A stretch of 64,000 nucleotides of DNA from Phenylobacterium sp. J367 (GCF_024699985.1 NZ_JAJONA010000001.1:3044501-3108500); one strand, 5' to 3'. Counted from the first letter of the stretch, positions 16,693-27,746 are shown. Notes: generated by a model from the sequence alone, not told the origin. Made by a program: numbers and translations.

Positions 16693-18322
16693 TGCGCGCG
16701 GCGCTCTTCGCCGCCGTCCTGGCGCTCGCCGCCGGCTTCGGCGGCGCGGTTCAGGCTGCTGGGCCCGTGGTCCGTGCGCCGGCCGGCGCCGTGCAGGGCG
16801 TGGCGTCTTCCGGCGTGACGGCCTTCAAGGGCCTCCCCTACGCCGCCCCGCCCACCGGCCAGCGCCGCTGGCGGCCGCCGGCGCCGATCGCTCCCTGGCC
16901 CGGCGTCCGCGACGCCTCCGACTTCGGCCCGGCCTGCCTCCAGCCGCGCGCGGCGCCCGGCGGCATCTATGCCTCGGACCTGCCGCAGCTTTCCGAGGAC
17001 TGCCTGACCCTCAACGTGTGGGCCCCGGCCGGCGCGAAGAAGGCCCCGGTCATGGTGTGGATCCACGGCGGCTCGCTCGCCGCCGGCTCCAGCCGGGAGA
17101 GCATGTACGACGGCGCGTCGCTGGCGCGTCAGGGCATCGTCGTCGTCTCGATCAACTACCGCCTGGGCGCGCTCGGCTGGTTCGCCCACCCCGAGCTCAC
17201 CGCCGAGAGCCCGGACAGGGTGTCCGGCAACTACGGCCTGCTCGACCAGATCGCCGCGCTGACCTGGGTGAAGCGCAACGTGGCGGCCTTCGGGGGCGAT
17301 CCGGCCGACGTCACCATCGCCGGCGAGTCCGCCGGCGGGCTCAGCGTCATGTACCTGATGGCCTCGCCGCTGGCCCGCGGCCTCTTCCACAAGGCCATCG
17401 CCCAGAGCGCCTACATGATCTCGACGCCGGAGCTGTCCGAAGCCCGCTTCGGGGAGATGGCGGCCGAGGCCAATGGTCAGCGCCTGGCCAAGGCGCTCGG
17501 CGCGGCCAGCCTCGCCGACCTCCGCGCGCTCGACGCCATGGCGATCCTCAGCAAGGCGCCGACCATCGGCTACCTCCCGTTCGCGGCCGTCGACGGCAAG
17601 GTGCTGCCGCGCCAGCTCGTCGACACCTTCGACCGCGGCGAGCAGGCGCCCGTGCCCCTGCTGGCCGGCTTCAACAGCGGCGAGATCCGCTCGCTCCGCT
17701 TCCTGGCGGCCCCGAAGCCGAAGGATGCGGCGACCTACGAGACCCTCATCCGCGACCGCTACCGCCACCTGGCCCCCGAGTTCCTGCGCCTCTACCCATC
17801 CTCCGACATGGCCGGGAGCCTGCTGGCCGCGCCGCGTGACGCCATCTACGGCTGGACCGCCGAGCGGCTGGCGGCGAAGCAGGCGGCGCTGGGCCAGCCG
17901 TCGTTCCTCTATCTCTTCGACCACGGCTATCCGGCCGCCAACGAGCGCGGGCTACACGCCTTCCACGCCGCGGAGTTGCCCTACGTCTTCGGCAATCCCG
18001 ACCGCACGCCGGCCGGCTGGCCGAAGCCGCCCAATTCCAGCCTGAGACTCGCTTCGGAAAGGCGATCCAGGGCTACTGGGCGAGCTTCATCAAGACCGGC
18101 GTCCCCGCTCCCCAGGGCCAGCCCGCCTGGCCGCCCTATGCCAAGGGCAGGGCCTACATGGCCTTCGAGGACGCGCCCGTCGCGAAATCGCACCTCATGC
18201 CCGGGATGTACGAGCTGCATGAGGAGGTCGTCGCCCGTCGCCGGGCCGAGGGCCGCACCGCCTGGAACTGGAATATCGGCATCGTCTCCCCGGTGCTGCC
18301 TGGAGCGCCGGAGTCCCGATGA
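16692..18322 (+). CDS. Secreted type-B carboxylesterase (frameshifted)
   Basis: Carboxylesterase/lipase of the alpha/beta-hydrolase fold, about 543 residues, with a signal peptide (about 1-22). The oxyanion-hole motif HGG (about 125-128), the nucleophile Ser213 in GESAGG, and the SEDCLTLNVW and FKGLPYAAPP signatures are present. The C-terminal part (ETRFGKAIQGYWASFIKTG ... AWNWNIG) is in another frame: one G is missing in CCTGAGACTC near 18043. It hydrolyses an ester in the periplasm. It begins at the MFS stop and its own stop overlaps the ligase start, so it belongs to the receptor operon. Confidence 0.88.
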
Positions 18323-19913
18323 TCGACGGCGCCATGCAGCCCTTTCCGCTGACGCTCGACAGGTTCCTGGAACACGCCGCCAAGTGGCGCCCGAGGTCCG
18401 AGGTGGTCACCGCCCGCGATGACGGCCGGGTGGACCGCGTCGGCTACGCGGACCTGATGGATCGGAGCCAGCGCGTCTCGGCGGTCCTCGACACGTTGGG
18501 CGTCCGCGCCGGCGAACGCGTCGCCACCCTGGCCTGGAACACCCAGGCCCACGTGGAGGCCTGGTACGCGATCATGGGGATGGGCGCGGTCTGCCACACC
18601 CTGAACCCCCGCCTGACCGCCGAACAGCTCGCCGCCATGGTGGTGCGCTCCGAGGCCCGGGTGGTGATCGTCAGCGCCGACCTCGTTCCCCTGGCCCGCC
18701 GGATCGCCGCGCGCGCGCCCAGCATTGTCCAGCTCCTGGTCATCGACGGTGAGCCGAGCCTGGCCGACGGGCCGCCGGCCACGGTCCTCGCCCCCGGATC
18801 GAGGCCACGGCGGAGCGCCTGGCCTGGGGCGGCTTCGACGAGAACGCCCCCTGCGGCCTCTGTTTCACGTCCGGCACCACGGGCGCCCCGAAGGGCGTCA
18901 CCTACACCCATCGTTCGAGCTACCTGCACGCGCTCCGCCTGCTGCAGGTCGACGCGATGGCCGTCTCCGGGGCCGATGCCGTCCTGGCGGTGGTGCCGAT
19001 GTTCCATGCCAACGCCTGGGGCCTGCCCTTCGCCTGTCCGGCCGCCGGCGCGAAGCTGGTGCTGCCCGGGCGCAACAACGATGGGGCCAGCCTCACGCGG
19101 CTGATCCGGAGCGAGAACGTCACCGTCGGCGTGGGCGTGCCGACCGTCTGGCTGGGCGTGCTCGAGCACGTCGAGGCGGAAGGCGGCGAGGTTCCCAGCC
19201 TGCAGCGGATCATCGTCGGCGGCGCGCCCATGCCGCCGGCCCTCATGGCCCGCCTGGAGGACCGCCTCGGCGTCATCGTCCAGACGAGCTGGGGCATGAC
19301 CGAGCTGTCGCCCTCCGGCACCGTGGCCGCCGCCAGCGATCCGCGCGACGCGAGCCTCTCCGGCCGTCCGGGGATCGGGGTCGACCTCCGGATCACCGAC
19401 GCCGACGGCCGGCCGCTTCCCGAACAGCGCGGGGTGGAAGGCCACCTGCGGGTCCGCGGCGCCGCCGTCGTCCAGCGCTACTTCGGCGAGACCGAGCCGG
19501 CGACCGACGCCGACGGCTGGTTCGCCACCGGCGACCTCGCCCGCCTCGACGACGAGGGCAACCTCGCCATCACCGGACGCGCCAAGGACCTGATCAAGTC
19601 CGGCGGCGAATGGATCAATCCGGCCGAGATCGAGGCGGTGGTCGGGGCCCTGCCGGAAGTGTCCCTGGCGGCGGTCATCGGCCGGTCGCATCCGAAGTGG
19701 GGCGAGCGCCCGATCCTGCTGGTCGAACTCAGGGACGCCGGAGCCCTCACCGACGAGGCGCTCCTCTCGCCCCTGGAAGGGCGCGTGGCGAGCTGGTGGA
19801 TCCCCGACGCGGTCGTCCGCCTGGAGAGCATGCCGCTCGCCGCCACCGGCAAGATCGACAAGCTGAGGCTCCGCGCCGAGTATGGCGCCGCCGCGCCCCC
19901 GGCCGCGACTTGA
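18319..19913 (+). CDS. AMP-dependent acyl-CoA synthetase/ligase (frameshifted)
   Basis: Adenylate-forming CoA ligase of about 531 residues. The adenylation P-loop reads LCFTSGTTGAPKGVTYTHRS; later come SWGMTELSP, GWFATGDLARLDDEGNLAITGRAKDLIKSGGEWINP and the catalytic lysine region PLAATGKIDK near the C terminus. One base is missing in or next to the five-C run at 18791-18795; in the repaired frame the text reads IEATAERLAWGGFDENAPCG. It activates a carboxylic acid (medium or long chain) to its CoA ester, which fits the acid released by the esterase encoded just upstream. It overlaps the esterase stop (ATGA). Confidence 0.88.
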
Positions 19914-19945
19914 CGGTCGTAGCGCCTCGCCCGAAAGAGTACCGC

Positions 19946-20626
19946 GTGCCCGAGAGCCCCCAACCCCGGCGAGTCTCCAAGAAGGCCGAGCAGCGCGCCG
20001 CCTCGATGGAGCAGATCCTCGACGCTGCGGAGCACCTGTTCGCCCGGCATGGCCTCTATGGCGTCACCCTCAAGGACGTGGCCCAGCGGGTCGGCGTCCA
20101 CCACACGCTGCTCAACTACTATTTCGAGGACAAGAAGAAGCTCTTCGACGCGGTCTTCGCGCGCCGTGCGGCGGTGACCAGCGAGCTGCGGATGAAGGCC
20201 CTCGACGAGTACGACCGCGCCAGCGGCGGCAAGCCGACGGTGGAGGGCGCCCTGCACGCCTTCCTCGACACCGACCTCGACCTCTACATCCAGGGCGGCG
20301 AGGGCTGGAAGAACTACGGGGCCCTGGGCGCCCAGGCGGCCAACACCACCGAGGGCGCCGAGCTGATGGACAAGCACTTCGATCCCGTCGTGCTGCGCCT
20401 GATCGAGATCCTCAAGAAGGCCCTGCCGGACTGCGCCGAGGAGGACATCTTCTGGGGCTACCACTTCGTGACCGGCGCCCTGATGGTCACGCTCGGCCGC
20501 ACGGGCCGGATCGACAAGCTCTCCGGCGGCGTGTGCAAGTCCGAGGACTTCCTGGCCGTGAAGCAGCGCATGGCCCGCTTCATGGCCGCGGGCTTCCTGC
20601 AGATCTGCGGCAGTCCCAGAAGCTAG
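19946..20626 (+). CDS. TetR family transcriptional regulator
   Basis: A 226-residue TetR-type repressor. The N-terminal helix-turn-helix is at about residues 20-65 (QILDAAEHLFARHGLYGVTLKDVAQRVGVHHTLLNYYFEDKKKLFDAVF). The C-terminal ligand domain contains GEGWKNYGALGAQAAN, FDPVVLRLIEILKKALPD and FVTGALMVTLGRTGRIDKLSGG. I chose the GTG at 19946, which follows GAAAGAG. It closes the receptor-MFS-esterase-ligase operon and probably regulates it. The regulator at 44080 shares the C-terminal pattern, so the two are paralogues. The stop shares a CTAG with the convergent LuxR-type gene. Confidence 0.9.
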   Translation: MPESPQPRRVSKKAEQRAASMEQILDAAEHLFARHGLYGVTLKDVAQRVGVHHTLLNYYFEDKKKLFDAVFARRAAVTSELRMKALDEYDRASGGKPTVEGALHAFLDTDLDLYIQGGEGWKNYGALGAQAANTTEGAELMDKHFDPVVLRLIEILKKALPDCAEEDIFWGYHFVTGALMVTLGRTGRIDKLSGGVCKSEDFLAVKQRMARFMAAGFLQICGSPRS

Positions 20627-21549
20627 CAGACCGCCGCGAGGCGCTGCACGAGCTCCACCTGGCGGCCGACGCCGACCTTGGCCAGCACGGTCTTCACCTG
20701 TGCGCGGACCGTGGACGCCGCCACGCCACGCCGCGCCGCGATGTCGGCGACCGGCGCGCCCTCGGCCACGGCGACCGCGATCATCGCCTCGGCCGAGGTC
20801 AGCCCGTAGAGCTGCTGCAGGATCGGCGCGCGCCCCTGGCTGCCGCCGGAGCGCCCCCGCAGCAGGATCAGCGCGTGGCGGCGGAAACAGGGCGGGCCGG
20901 TCAGCGGCGGCAGCACGTCGGCCACGGCCGGGGAGTCGGTGTCGCGGCCCAGCACCAGCACCTGTTCGCGGCCGTGCTCGGCGGCGGCGCGCACCGCGGC
21001 GCGCAGCAGGGCGTCCTCGGACCGGCAGGCCGCCGAGATCCGGCCGCCCGCGAGCCGCAGCGGGAGGCGCGCCTGGGCTTCGCCGTCCGGTCCGTCCAGC
21101 ACGTCGCCGTCGGGCGTGCAGACGATGGGCTGCAGGCCGGCCCGGCGGAGCAGGCCGGTGGCCATGCGGACGGCCTCGGCCTCTATGGTGAGCTGGGTGC
21201 GGACGGCCAGCGCCAGGGCCGGGCCTACGGCCGGCGGGCAAAGGTCGGCGATCGGTCCGCCGTCGCCGACCAGGATCAGGCGGAACTCCAGCAGGTCGGC
21301 GCAGGCGATGCGGGCGGCCAGCTTCTCCTGGATCGGGCCATCCGCCGCCGGGCCGGCGCTGGCCGCCGTCCAGCGGTCGAGGCCGTGAGCGCCCTCCAGT
21401 CGTGCGCCGCGGGCCCCCACGTGGGCGGCGATCCGGGCCAGGGCCTCGGTCCAGCCGTCGGGGCGATGCGGCGCGGCCTCCAGGGCCGCGCGGACCGCGC
21501 CCCAGTCGTCCCTTTCGGCCCTGACGGGCGGCGGAACGTGAACCGGCAT
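20623..21549 (-). CDS. LuxR-type HTH transcriptional regulator
   Basis: A 308-residue protein whose last ~60 residues form a LuxR/GerE helix-turn-helix (YGLTSAEAMIAVAVAEGAPVADIAARRGVAASTVRAQVKTVLAKVGV). The N-terminal ~240 residues are alanine/arginine-rich without a domain I can name. The ATG at 21549 sits behind GGAGGG; an in-frame ATG four codons upstream (21561) overlaps that site. It is divergent from the OmpR-type regulator and kinase genes, and its stop overlaps the TetR stop by the palindrome CTAG. It may act downstream of the adjacent phosphorelay; that is inference from position only. Confidence 0.8.
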   Translation of the reverse strand: MPVHVPPPVRAERDDWGAVRAALEAAPHRPDGWTEALARIAAHVGARGARLEGAHGLDRWTAASAGPAADGPIQEKLAARIACADLLEFRLILVGDGGPIADLCPPAVGPALALAVRTQLTIEAEAVRMATGLLRRAGLQPIVCTPDGDVLDGPDGEAQARLPLRLAGGRISAACRSEDALLRAAVRAAAEHGREQVLVLGRDTDSPAVADVLPPLTGPPCFRRHALILLRGRSGGSQGRAPILQQLYGLTSAEAMIAVAVAEGAPVADIAARRGVAASTVRAQVKTVLAKVGVGRQVELVQRLAAVC

Positions 21550-21711
21550 CTGACCCTCCATCCTTGAGACAAGGGTCGCGCCGCCGGCCGCGCGGGAACA
21601 TGAACGGCGTGTTGACAGGGGAGGGATACAGGGCCTGTAGTCTTCACAGGTTCGGTGGTGGCTAAGGCCGGACTGTCCACGCGTTGGGGGGCGTGTCGGG
21701 TGCCGGGTGGG

Positions 21712-22379
21712 TTGCGTATCGTCGTGGTCGAGGACGAGCCCCTGACGCGGGCGACCCTCGTGAGTTTCCTCGTCCGCCAGGGCCACGAGGTCCGGCCGGC
21801 GAGCTGCGTGGAGGCCTGCCGCGCGGCGCTGCGCGCGGAGAAGGCGGACGTCATCCTGCTGGACATCGGCCTTCCGGGCGAAGACGGCCTGGGCTACGCG
21901 CGGGAGCTGCGCGCCGAGGGCGAGGCGGGCGTCATCATCGTCAGTGAACGCAGCGAGGTGGCGACGCGGATCGCCGCCCTGGACGAGGGCGCCGACGATT
22001 ACCTGATCAAGCCGGTGCACCTCGAGGAGCTGGCCGCCCGCGTCCGCAGCGTCGCCCGGCGGAGGGTGTGGGCGACGTCATCCGCATCGGTCCGCTGACC
22101 ATGGACCTCGCCGGGCGCCGCGTGGAGACCGAGGGCGCGGAGGTGATCCTCACCCGCGGCGAGTTCGACCTCCTGCGCACGCTCGCCGAAGCGGGCGGCA
22201 AGATCGTCTCGCGTGAGATGCTCAGCGAGGCGGTGGCGCGAGGCGAGGGCGACCTGCGCTCGGTCGACGCCCTGGTCAGCCGTCTGCGCCGGAAGCTGCC
22301 GGCGCCGGAGGAGGGCCAGCTGATCGTCACGGCGCCCGGGTTCGGCTACCGGCTGGGCGTGCCCGTCCGCGCCGCCTGA
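21712..22379 (+). CDS. OmpR/PhoB-type response regulator (frameshifted)
   Basis: Receiver plus winged-helix DNA-binding protein of about 222 residues. The receiver has the acidic pair in VVVEDEP, the phospho-acceptor Asp in VILLDIGLPGEDG and the conserved lysine in LIKPV. The output domain reads VILTRGEFDLLRTLAEAGGKIVSREML ... VDALVSRLRRKL ... GFGYRLG. A base is missing near 22058-22066 between the two domains. Start is uncertain: TTG at 21712 gives MRIVVVEDEP directly, while a GTG at 21655 would add 19 residues. It lies about 70 bases upstream of the hybrid kinase and is probably its partner. Confidence 0.85.
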
Positions 22380-22446
22380 TGCGGCTCCGCGTACCCAAAA
22401 CGGGGGATGCGGAGCATCCGGATCGAGGACCAAAGTCGCCGCGATC

Positions 22447-25400
22447 ATGAGCGTGTCCCCATCCATCCCTGCGCCGGAGCCGTCGGTGCGGCTGCACGGC
22501 CGTGGGACGGAGCTGGCCGCTGTCCGCGAGGCGCTCGCCGCGCCCGCTGCGCGCTTGGTCGTCGCCCGCGGCCCGGGCGGCGCGGGCAAGACCGCCCTGA
22601 TGCGGGCGGCTCTCGACGACGCCCGGGCGGCCGGGGCTCTGACGGGCGCCGGCAAGTACGCCCAGGGCCAGGCGAGCCGGGACATCGAGCCGCTCGTCCA
22701 GGCGATCGAGGCGGCGCTCGCGGCAGGCCTGGACCAGCTGTTCGATCCCGCCGCCGGCCTGCGCGACCTGAGGCGGGCGCTGGGCGACAACGCGCCGATC
22801 CTGGCCGGCGTCGGCTCCGGGGTGCTCCGGACGCTGGCCGGGACGCGCGACGCCGGCCCGGTGACCGCCGAGCGCGCCGACGAGCGGCTGGCCCAGGCGG
22901 TGCTGCAGGTGCTGCGCTGGATGGAGGGGTTCGGCGCCCCCGGTCCTGCTGCTGATCGACGACTGGGGCCGGGCCGGACCCCAGGTCCGGCGCCTGTTCG
23001 CCCGGCTGGCGGCCGAGCCCTCGCTCACCCTGTTCCGTCTCCTGGCCACCGAGCGGGACGAGGAGCGGTTCGAGGACGCGCCGCCCGGCGCTGTCGTGGT
23101 GCCGGTGGGGCCGCTGGCCGCCGACGCCCAGCTCGACCTCGCCGCCGAGATCCTCGGGCCGAGGTCCGGTGCTGCGGCCGAAGTGGTGGCCTTCCTCGGC
23201 GCCCGCCGCCGAGACCCCGTTCGACCTGATCGAATCCGTCCGCATCCTCGATCGCGCCGCGCTCAGCCGGAGCGGCGGACGCTGGCGGCTGGATCCCCGC
23301 CGGGCCGTTTCGGCGCTGGCCGGCGCCGCCGCGCGCTCGGTGGTGCGCCGCGTGGCCGATCTCGATGCCGGCGCGCTGACCCTGGCCCGCATGCTGGCGG
23401 TCTACGGCGACGACGCCGAGCTCGCCGACCTCGCCAGCGCCGCGCGCCAGGATGGGTCCGCCGCCCGGGCCGCCGCCGAGATGCTGGTGGCCGCCGGCCT
23501 GGTCCGCCTGGCCGGGGCCAAGGTCCGCTACGCCCACGACCGGCTGCGCGCCGAGGTGCTGCTCGACATCCCGCCCCGGGTCCGGGCGGGCATGGCCGCC
23601 GCGCTCGCCGAGGCGCTGCGCGAGGCCGGTGCCCAGCCGGGGGAGGGCGAGCGCGGCATGGCCATGCTCTGGCGCCGGCTGGAGGGCGGGCTCGACGGCG
23701 GCGATCCGGCCTTCTGGCGCGACGCCTTCGCCGCCGGGGCCCATGCGGCGCGGCAGGTGGGCGACCGGGCCGCGGCCGAGACCTTCGTGCGCGCCGGTCT
23801 GGAGCTCTGCGGCCGCAGCGGCGGCTTCACCTACGCGCTTCTCTCCGAAGCGACGTCGGCGGCGATCAGCCGGGGCGACCACGCCGAGGCCTGCCGCCTC
23901 GCCGACACCATGGGCGCGCATGCCACGACCCCGGCCGAGCGCGCCTGCGCCGACGAGATGCGGGTCTTCGCCCGCCGGGTGTCGGGCGACCTCGACGCGG
24001 CCCTCGAGGTGGCCCGTGAGGTGCTGGCGCATGTGAAGATCAAGCTGCCGCGCCGTCCGACCCCGGCGAACCTCGCCCGCGCGCTCGCCTGGGTGTTCCG
24101 CCTCGATCCGCGCCATGCCCACACGCCGCTCAGCCCCGAGGAACTGGCCGTCGAGGCGCCGATGATGCGGGCGATGAACGGCATCGGCTCCCCTGCTCTT
24201 CGAGCGCGACCCCCTGCTCGTCGTCGTGCTGGTCACCCGCTCGCTGCCGGCCCGCGTGGTGTATGGGACAGCCGCCGGGGCGGCGACGCTGGCGCTGCTC
24301 TGCTGTTCCTTCGGCGCCTATCGCCGCGCCGCCGCTTGGGCCGAGGCGGCCGACCGCCTGCAGGGGCCCGAGCAACCGCTCCGCGCCGTCGCCAAGCAGT
24401 ATTCCGCCAGCTTCGGCCATGTGTTCGCCAGGCCCCGGCCCGTGACCCGCAGCCGCGGCGAGGAGGAGGAGGCGCTCGCCTATGCCGGCGGCGACCTGGC
24501 CGTGGCGGTCTATGGCAACCGCGACCGCGTCCTCGACGCCCTGTTCAGCGACGACGCCCTGGCCGACACCGTCCGCCTGGCTGACGAGGCGATCCGCGTG
24601 GCTGAGCGGCTGAGCGACCCGCCGACCATCCCGCATTGCCGGGCGCTGCGTCAGGTGATCGCCAACCTGCAGGCCGGGGGCGAGGACGCCTGGCGTCTCC
24701 ACGGCGCCCACTTCGACAACGCCGCCGCGTTCGCCGCGCTGCAAGCCGAGGGCCTCGCCAACACCGGCAGGGCGGTCGCGGCGCTGGAGGCCCTGCTGGG
24801 CGTGCTCTACGGCCGCTACGCCAAGGTGGCGGCCATGGTCGACCGGCCCTGGCCCAGGTTCGGTCCGGCGCCCTTCCAGTCCCAGACCCAGATCTGGGCC
24901 TTCGCCACGGGCCTCGCCCTCTACCGCACCGGCCGCCGGCCGCCGGCGATGCAGCTCTGGAACCTGCGACGGCTCGCAAAGCTCAACCCCAACGACTACG
25001 CCCACCGCGCCCGCCTCCTGGACGCGGAGGGCCTGCGCGTGCGCGGCCGCGGCGGGCAGGCGCTTGTCGCCTATGGCCAGGCTGTGGCGGCCGCCAAGGC
25101 CTCCCGCTGCCTGCTCGAGTGCGGCCTCGTCGCCGCCGCCGCGGCCGAGGGGGCGGAGATGCTCGGCGCCACCGAGGCGGCCGACGCCTGGCGCGAGACG
25201 GCCGTGGCGGCCTGGCGGACGCTGGGCGCCGACGGCCTGCTGGCCGCACGGTTCGGCCTGCCCGCCGACGCCGGCGCCGCCGAGACCCTGCAGGCCCTGA
25301 TGAGCGATCTCCAGGTCCAGCATGCGGAGCGCGAGCTGGAGCTGACCTCGGCCCGCGAGGCCGCCGAGCGCGCCAGTCGCGCCAAGTCCCGGCTGCTCGC

Positions 25401-26724
25401 CACCGTCGGCCATGAGTTGCGCACGCCGCTGCAGGGCGCGCTCGGCCTGATCGAACTCGCCGACGCCCCGGGCGCGCCGCTGGACGCCGACAGCCTGCGC
25501 CGCGCCCTCCTGCATCTGGCGGGGGTGGTGGGCGACCTGACCGACCTCGGCGCCCTGGAAGGCGGTCTCCTGCCGGTCGGGCGCGAGCGCTACGACGCCG
25601 AGGCGGCCGCCGCTTCGGTGGCCGCCCTGCACCAGCCGGCCGCCCGCGCCGCGGGCCGCGAGATCGTGTTCGAGGGCGTGGGCGCGCCGCTCTGGGTCTG
25701 GGGCGACGAGGGCCGGGTGCGCCAGGTGCTCGGCAACCTGGTGGCCAACGCCCTGCGCCACGGCCACGGCGAGGTGCGGCTCAAGCTCGAGGCCTCGCCG
25801 GGCGAGCGTCTCGTCTGCGCCGTCAGCGACGAGGGCCCCCAGCTCTCCGACGCCGAGTTGATGCGCATCTTCGAGCCCTTCGACCGGGCCGGCCGCGAGG
25901 CGGACGACGGCGGCCTGGGCGTCGGCCTGTTCCTCGGACGCAACCTCGCCCGGGCCATGGGCGGCGACCTCGTGGTCCGGGCCCTGCCGGACGGCGGCAA
26001 GGCCTTCGTGCTGGAGATCGCCGCCCCGGCCGCGGAGGCCGGCGAGACCGCCGCCCGCGCCGCCGGCCTGGCGGGCGTCAGGGTCCTGCTCGCGGAAGAC
26101 ACCGATCTGAGCCGCGCGGTGCTCGCCGCGCTCCTGCGGCGGGAGGGCTGCGAGGTGGTCGAGGTGGAGGACGGGGCCGCCGCGCTCGCCTGCCTGGACG
26201 GAGGCGGCTTCGATCTCGCGCTGCTCGACCAGCGCATGCCGAGGCTGCTCGGCCTGCAGGTCGCCCAGCGGCTGCCCAAGGGCGACGCCCGGCCCATGTG
26301 CGTCCTGATGACCGCCAGCTCCGACCCGGCGCTGGAGCGGACGGCCCGCGCCGCCGGCGTCGACATCATTCTCCAGAAGCCCGTGACCCTGGCCCATCTG
26401 CGGGCGCTGTCGCCCGGCCGGATCCGACCCTCGATCTCCCGGGCCGCGGAGCTACGGGTGCAGCTCGGGGCGGGGGCCGCGGAGCTCTTCGCCGAGGTCC
26501 GGCCCTCGGTGGAACGCGAGGTCGCCGAGCTTGCCGCGGCGCTCGCCAGCAACGACACGCCGCGCTTCGACGCCCAGCGCCACCGCCTGCGGGGGCTGGC
26601 CGACCACTTCGGGCTCCAGACCATCGTCGAGGCTGTGGACGAGACCGGTCCCCCGGCCTTCATGATCGAGCGGCTCGGCGCCGCGGTCCAGCGCACCGAC
26701 TGGTCCGCCTACGAGGCCGGCTGA
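22447..26724 (+). CDS. Giant hybrid sensor: STAND-like NTPase, histidine kinase, REC, HPt (three frameshifts)
   Basis: About 1424 residues once three extra bases are removed (C5 run at 22937-22941, near 23201-23207, C4 run at 24190-24193). The N-terminal NTPase has Walker A GPGGAGKT at 42-49 and a hhhhDD segment LLLIDDWG. A long helical middle with TPR-like character follows (about 250-950). The kinase has its phospho-His in LLATVGHELRTPLQG (about 988), N box NLVANALRHG and G2 box GLGVGLFLGRNLA. The receiver has its Asp in LALLDQRMP (about 1260). An HPt domain has its His in QRHRLRGLADHFG (about 1378). All parts of an intramolecular His-Asp-His relay are present. No membrane segment is evident, so it is probably cytosolic. 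Partner candidate: the OmpR-type regulator upstream. Confidence 0.85.
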
Positions 26725-26771
26725 GACGCAGCTTGCGCGGAGCGGCCTGGGGTGGCATGGCCCCGCCGGTC

Positions 26772-27029
26772 ATGTCAGAGCCGCCGCGCCGCAAGATCCT
26801 GTCGCTGAAGAACCCGCCGCCGCTGCCCGTGCCGCCGCCGGCGCCCGCACCTGCGCCCGAGCCGCCGGCCGGGGCGTGGAAGTGCAAGCCCTGCGGCACG
26901 CGCCTCGACGTGCCGGAGGACAGCGACCCCGAGGCCGTCGTCCGCTGCCCGTCGTGCAACGCGAACCTCGGCAAGGCCGGCCAGTTCCTGTCCGACCCGC
27001 CCGGCAAGGTCCGCGCGCGTAAGGCCTAG
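26772..27029 (+). CDS. Small zinc-ribbon protein with proline-rich N terminus
   Basis: An 85-residue protein. Residues 14-33 are a Pro/Ala stretch, and residues 38-62 form a four-cysteine zinc ribbon (C38-X2-C41 ... C59-X2-C62; KCKPCGTRL and VVRCPSCNANLG). The tail is basic. Such ribbons bind nucleic acid or protein; I cannot name a function. An in-frame ATG at 26757 is an alternative start. It ends on a CTAG shared with the convergent ACT-type gene. Confidence 0.65.
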   Translation: MSEPPRRKILSLKNPPPLPVPPPAPAPAPEPPAGAWKCKPCGTRLDVPEDSDPEAVVRCPSCNANLGKAGQFLSDPPGKVRARKA

Positions 27030-27553
27030 CCCCGCCAGCCGGTCGCCACCGACCGGACGACGACGCTCTCCATCAGCCGTCTTCGCAGGTGATCGGCGCG
27101 GTGGTCGTCGAGGCCCATCACCTCCACCTCGAGCCGGGTCGTCGCCCCGCCGTCCGAGAGGGCGAGCCGCGTGACCTCGGCGCTGCGCGCCGGGAACGCT
27201 CCCAGCGTCCTGAGCAGGGCGTCGGTTCCGCGGTCCATCTCGATCAGGAACAGCCACGGTTTTCGATCGGGCTCGTTGCTCGGCCAGGTCATGCGAGCGG
27301 CCTCACGTGCTCGACGCGCAGCGCCGAGACCCCCCGCGCGGCTCGCCAGCCGCTCGCCCAGCGCATCGGCCGCCCGGTCGGCCAGGCCGGCGACCCGCAG
27401 GGTCGTCTCGACGAGTTGTCCCGTCGGCCGCAGCCGGAGCCCGGCCAGCTCGCCGCCCGATCGGTCGAGAAGATCCTCGACGGCCTTCAGGGCCGCCTGG
27501 GGATGGGGACTTGCGAAGGTGAAGACGCTCACCGGATCCAGGGGCTCAGACAT
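27026..27553 (-). CDS. ACT-type domain protein behind an attenuator
   Basis: A 175-residue soluble protein that reads as two ACT-like halves. One is SVFTFASPHPQAALKAVEDLLDR ... VETTLRVAGLADRAADALGERLA. The other is WLFLIEMDRGTDALLRTLGAF ... TTRLEVEVMGLDDHRADHLRRRL. Both have the beta-alpha-beta-beta-alpha-beta rhythm. ACT domains usually bind amino acids and regulate enzymes such as acetohydroxy acid synthase. I infer the fold by eye and am not certain. Upstream on the same strand are a leader peptide rich in Ile and Thr, a terminator hairpin and a 32-codon frame whose stop overlaps this ATG by 8 bases. No catalytic subunit lies nearby. Confidence 0.6.
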   Translation of the reverse strand: MSEPLDPVSVFTFASPHPQAALKAVEDLLDRSGGELAGLRLRPTGQLVETTLRVAGLADRAADALGERLASRAGGLGAARRAREAARMTWPSNEPDRKPWLFLIEMDRGTDALLRTLGAFPARSAEVTRLALSDGGATTRLEVEVMGLDDHRADHLRRRLMESVVVRSVATGWRG

Positions 27554-27644
27554 GGGACGGTCTCTCCAGGCGTGCGGCGGCGCGGGCGCCGGCCACGATG
27601 CGGATGGCGGTCGGGGCGGCGGCTTTGCGGATCTGGATCATCAT
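27546..27644 (-). CDS. 32-residue peptide coupled to the ACT-type gene
   Basis: ATGATG at 27644 follows AAGGAG and starts a 32-codon frame, MMIQIRKAAAPTAIRIVAGA and on to PSHV. It ends 8 bases inside the ACT-type gene. The ribosome site is stronger than many in the window. It may be a second leader peptide (Ile- and Ala-rich), a translational-coupling device, or the remnant of a larger gene. It lies after the attenuator hairpin and no further terminator separates it from the next gene. Confidence 0.5.
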   Translation of the reverse strand: MMIQIRKAAAPTAIRIVAGARAAARLERPSHV

Positions 27645-27687
27645 GGCTGGGCTCCTTGGCTGGTCGTTGGGTAGGGCTGAACAGCAA

Positions 27688-27719
27688 GAAGCCCCGCGTC
27701 CGGTGGGAGGCGGGGCTTC
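27688..27719 (-). terminator. Attenuator terminator hairpin
   Basis: On the minus strand GAAGCCCCGC (27719-27710) pairs perfectly with GCGGGGCTTC (27697-27688) around a 12-base loop, followed by a partly T-rich tail. It lies between the leader peptide and the downstream genes. The sequence CGGGGC inside the end of the leader peptide can pair with GCCCCG of the first stem arm, giving a possible antiterminator. Confidence 0.65.
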
Positions 27720-27746
27720 GATCGTTCGATCGTGGCGGCTGTCCGT

